Positions 63,652 to 64,000 of a stretch of 64,000 bases of DNA are shown piece by piece. Made by a program: the position numbers and the translations under genes. Origin of the DNA: Eutrigla gurnardus (lineage: Eukaryota; Chordata; Actinopteri; Perciformes; Triglidae); assembly GCA_963514095.1 (NCBI GenBank), contig OY741271.1:2557520-2621519 (forward strand). Reading direction: 5' to 3'. Position 1 is the first letter of the stretch. Every line of letters begins with the position of its first letter. Below the pieces are notes generated by a model, which did not search any database, was not told the DNA's origin, and saw only the letters and a program-made list of their open reading frames with translations.

Positions 63652-64000
63652 AGTAACGGGTTTTTGCTTAACGTCGGACGTTCAAGGGGCCTTAAAACAC
63701 ATTTGAGTGTTAAAATGCGTGAAGTTAATAATGCTAATACGTGTAGCCACCGGAGTGTAGGGCCAGCTACGTGATGTAGCTTAAGGCTGTTGATACGAGG
63801 AGCTCAGTTAACGTTAGCCTTTAAACGTAACGTAAGCCTAAAACCCTTCACTTTCAAATGTTACAAGCTCCGATGGTAACTTATATGTTATTGTAACCGT
63901 GGAGCTGTTAAGTTAATTTGTATTCATAAGTTGTGTAGGCTACAGTTCGCTCCTCTCGCAGCTGAATATATAACGTTAACGATGGGTTGTGAGCCCCGCT
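63652..64000. other. Right edge, no feature seen
   Basis: Presumed intron of the possible gene starting at 63588. Several CGTTAACG-like words but no repeat defined. Confidence 0.35.

Overview
This window is vertebrate nuclear DNA from a ray-finned fish, most likely a percomorph-type teleost. It has spliced host genes with GT/AG introns and a ribosomal-protein gene with intronic H/ACA snoRNAs. Most of the rest is fish-type transposable elements: tRNA-derived SINEs, an RTE-like LINE ending in ATGG repeats, Tc1, Harbinger, hAT, Penelope and gamma-type endogenous retroviruses. The species call is inference.

Host genes. Two genes can be read exon by exon, both on the minus strand. rpl10 (58.6-62.4 kb, 215 aa, six coding exons plus a 5'TOP leader exon) carries one SNORA70-like snoRNA in each of three introns. 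Next to it is a secreted DNase I-family gene (eight coding exons between 12.05 and 45.91 kb, 316 aa, all catalytic residues present). RPL10 and DNASE1L1 are neighbours at human Xq28, so I read this as dnase1l1. The right end holds a possible SWIM-type fragment (62.97 kb) and a possible first coding exon of another gene (63.59 kb).

Region by region. 0.25-0.47 kb: SINE. 2.4-8.4 kb: 5' half of endogenous retrovirus A (LTR, leader with a 40-bp minisatellite, gag, pol, env, all broken). 8.4-12 kb: gypsy fragment, a palindrome-bearing repeat and a Tc1 relic. 12.05-12.37 kb: last two DNase exons, then a 1.7-kb 23-bp minisatellite. 14.1-31.6 kb: a nest inside DNase intron 6. Provirus A' (pol, env, 3' LTR) was split by provirus B (15151-27695, GATG target duplication). 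B was split by a full-length RTE-like LINE (18196-22884, 12-bp duplication), and the LINE by a probable solo LTR (18342-19681). A BED-finger hAT fragment also sits in A', and a solo B LTR (31853-32324, CATG duplication) lies further on. 32.4-33.2 kb: four DNase exons. 33.5-45.5 kb: repeat copies, a Penelope-like fragment, a deleted Tc1 element, DNase exon 2 and a two-gene Harbinger transposon with terminal repeats. 45.75-45.91 kb: DNase exon 1. 46-50.6 kb: Tc1 end, a 1.57-kb palindromic element and a SINE. 50.8-57.5 kb: a giant inverted-repeat element with an 8-bp target duplication and 168-bp (56-codon) tandem repeats in both arms, invaded by a second LINE copy. 58.6-62.4 kb: rpl10.

The two host genes look intact at the coding level. 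The mobile elements are mostly broken, the Harbinger element being the least damaged. The strongest candidates for something undescribed are the 50.8-57.5 kb element, the nested insertions inside the DNase intron, and the three-fold SNORA70 set in rpl10.
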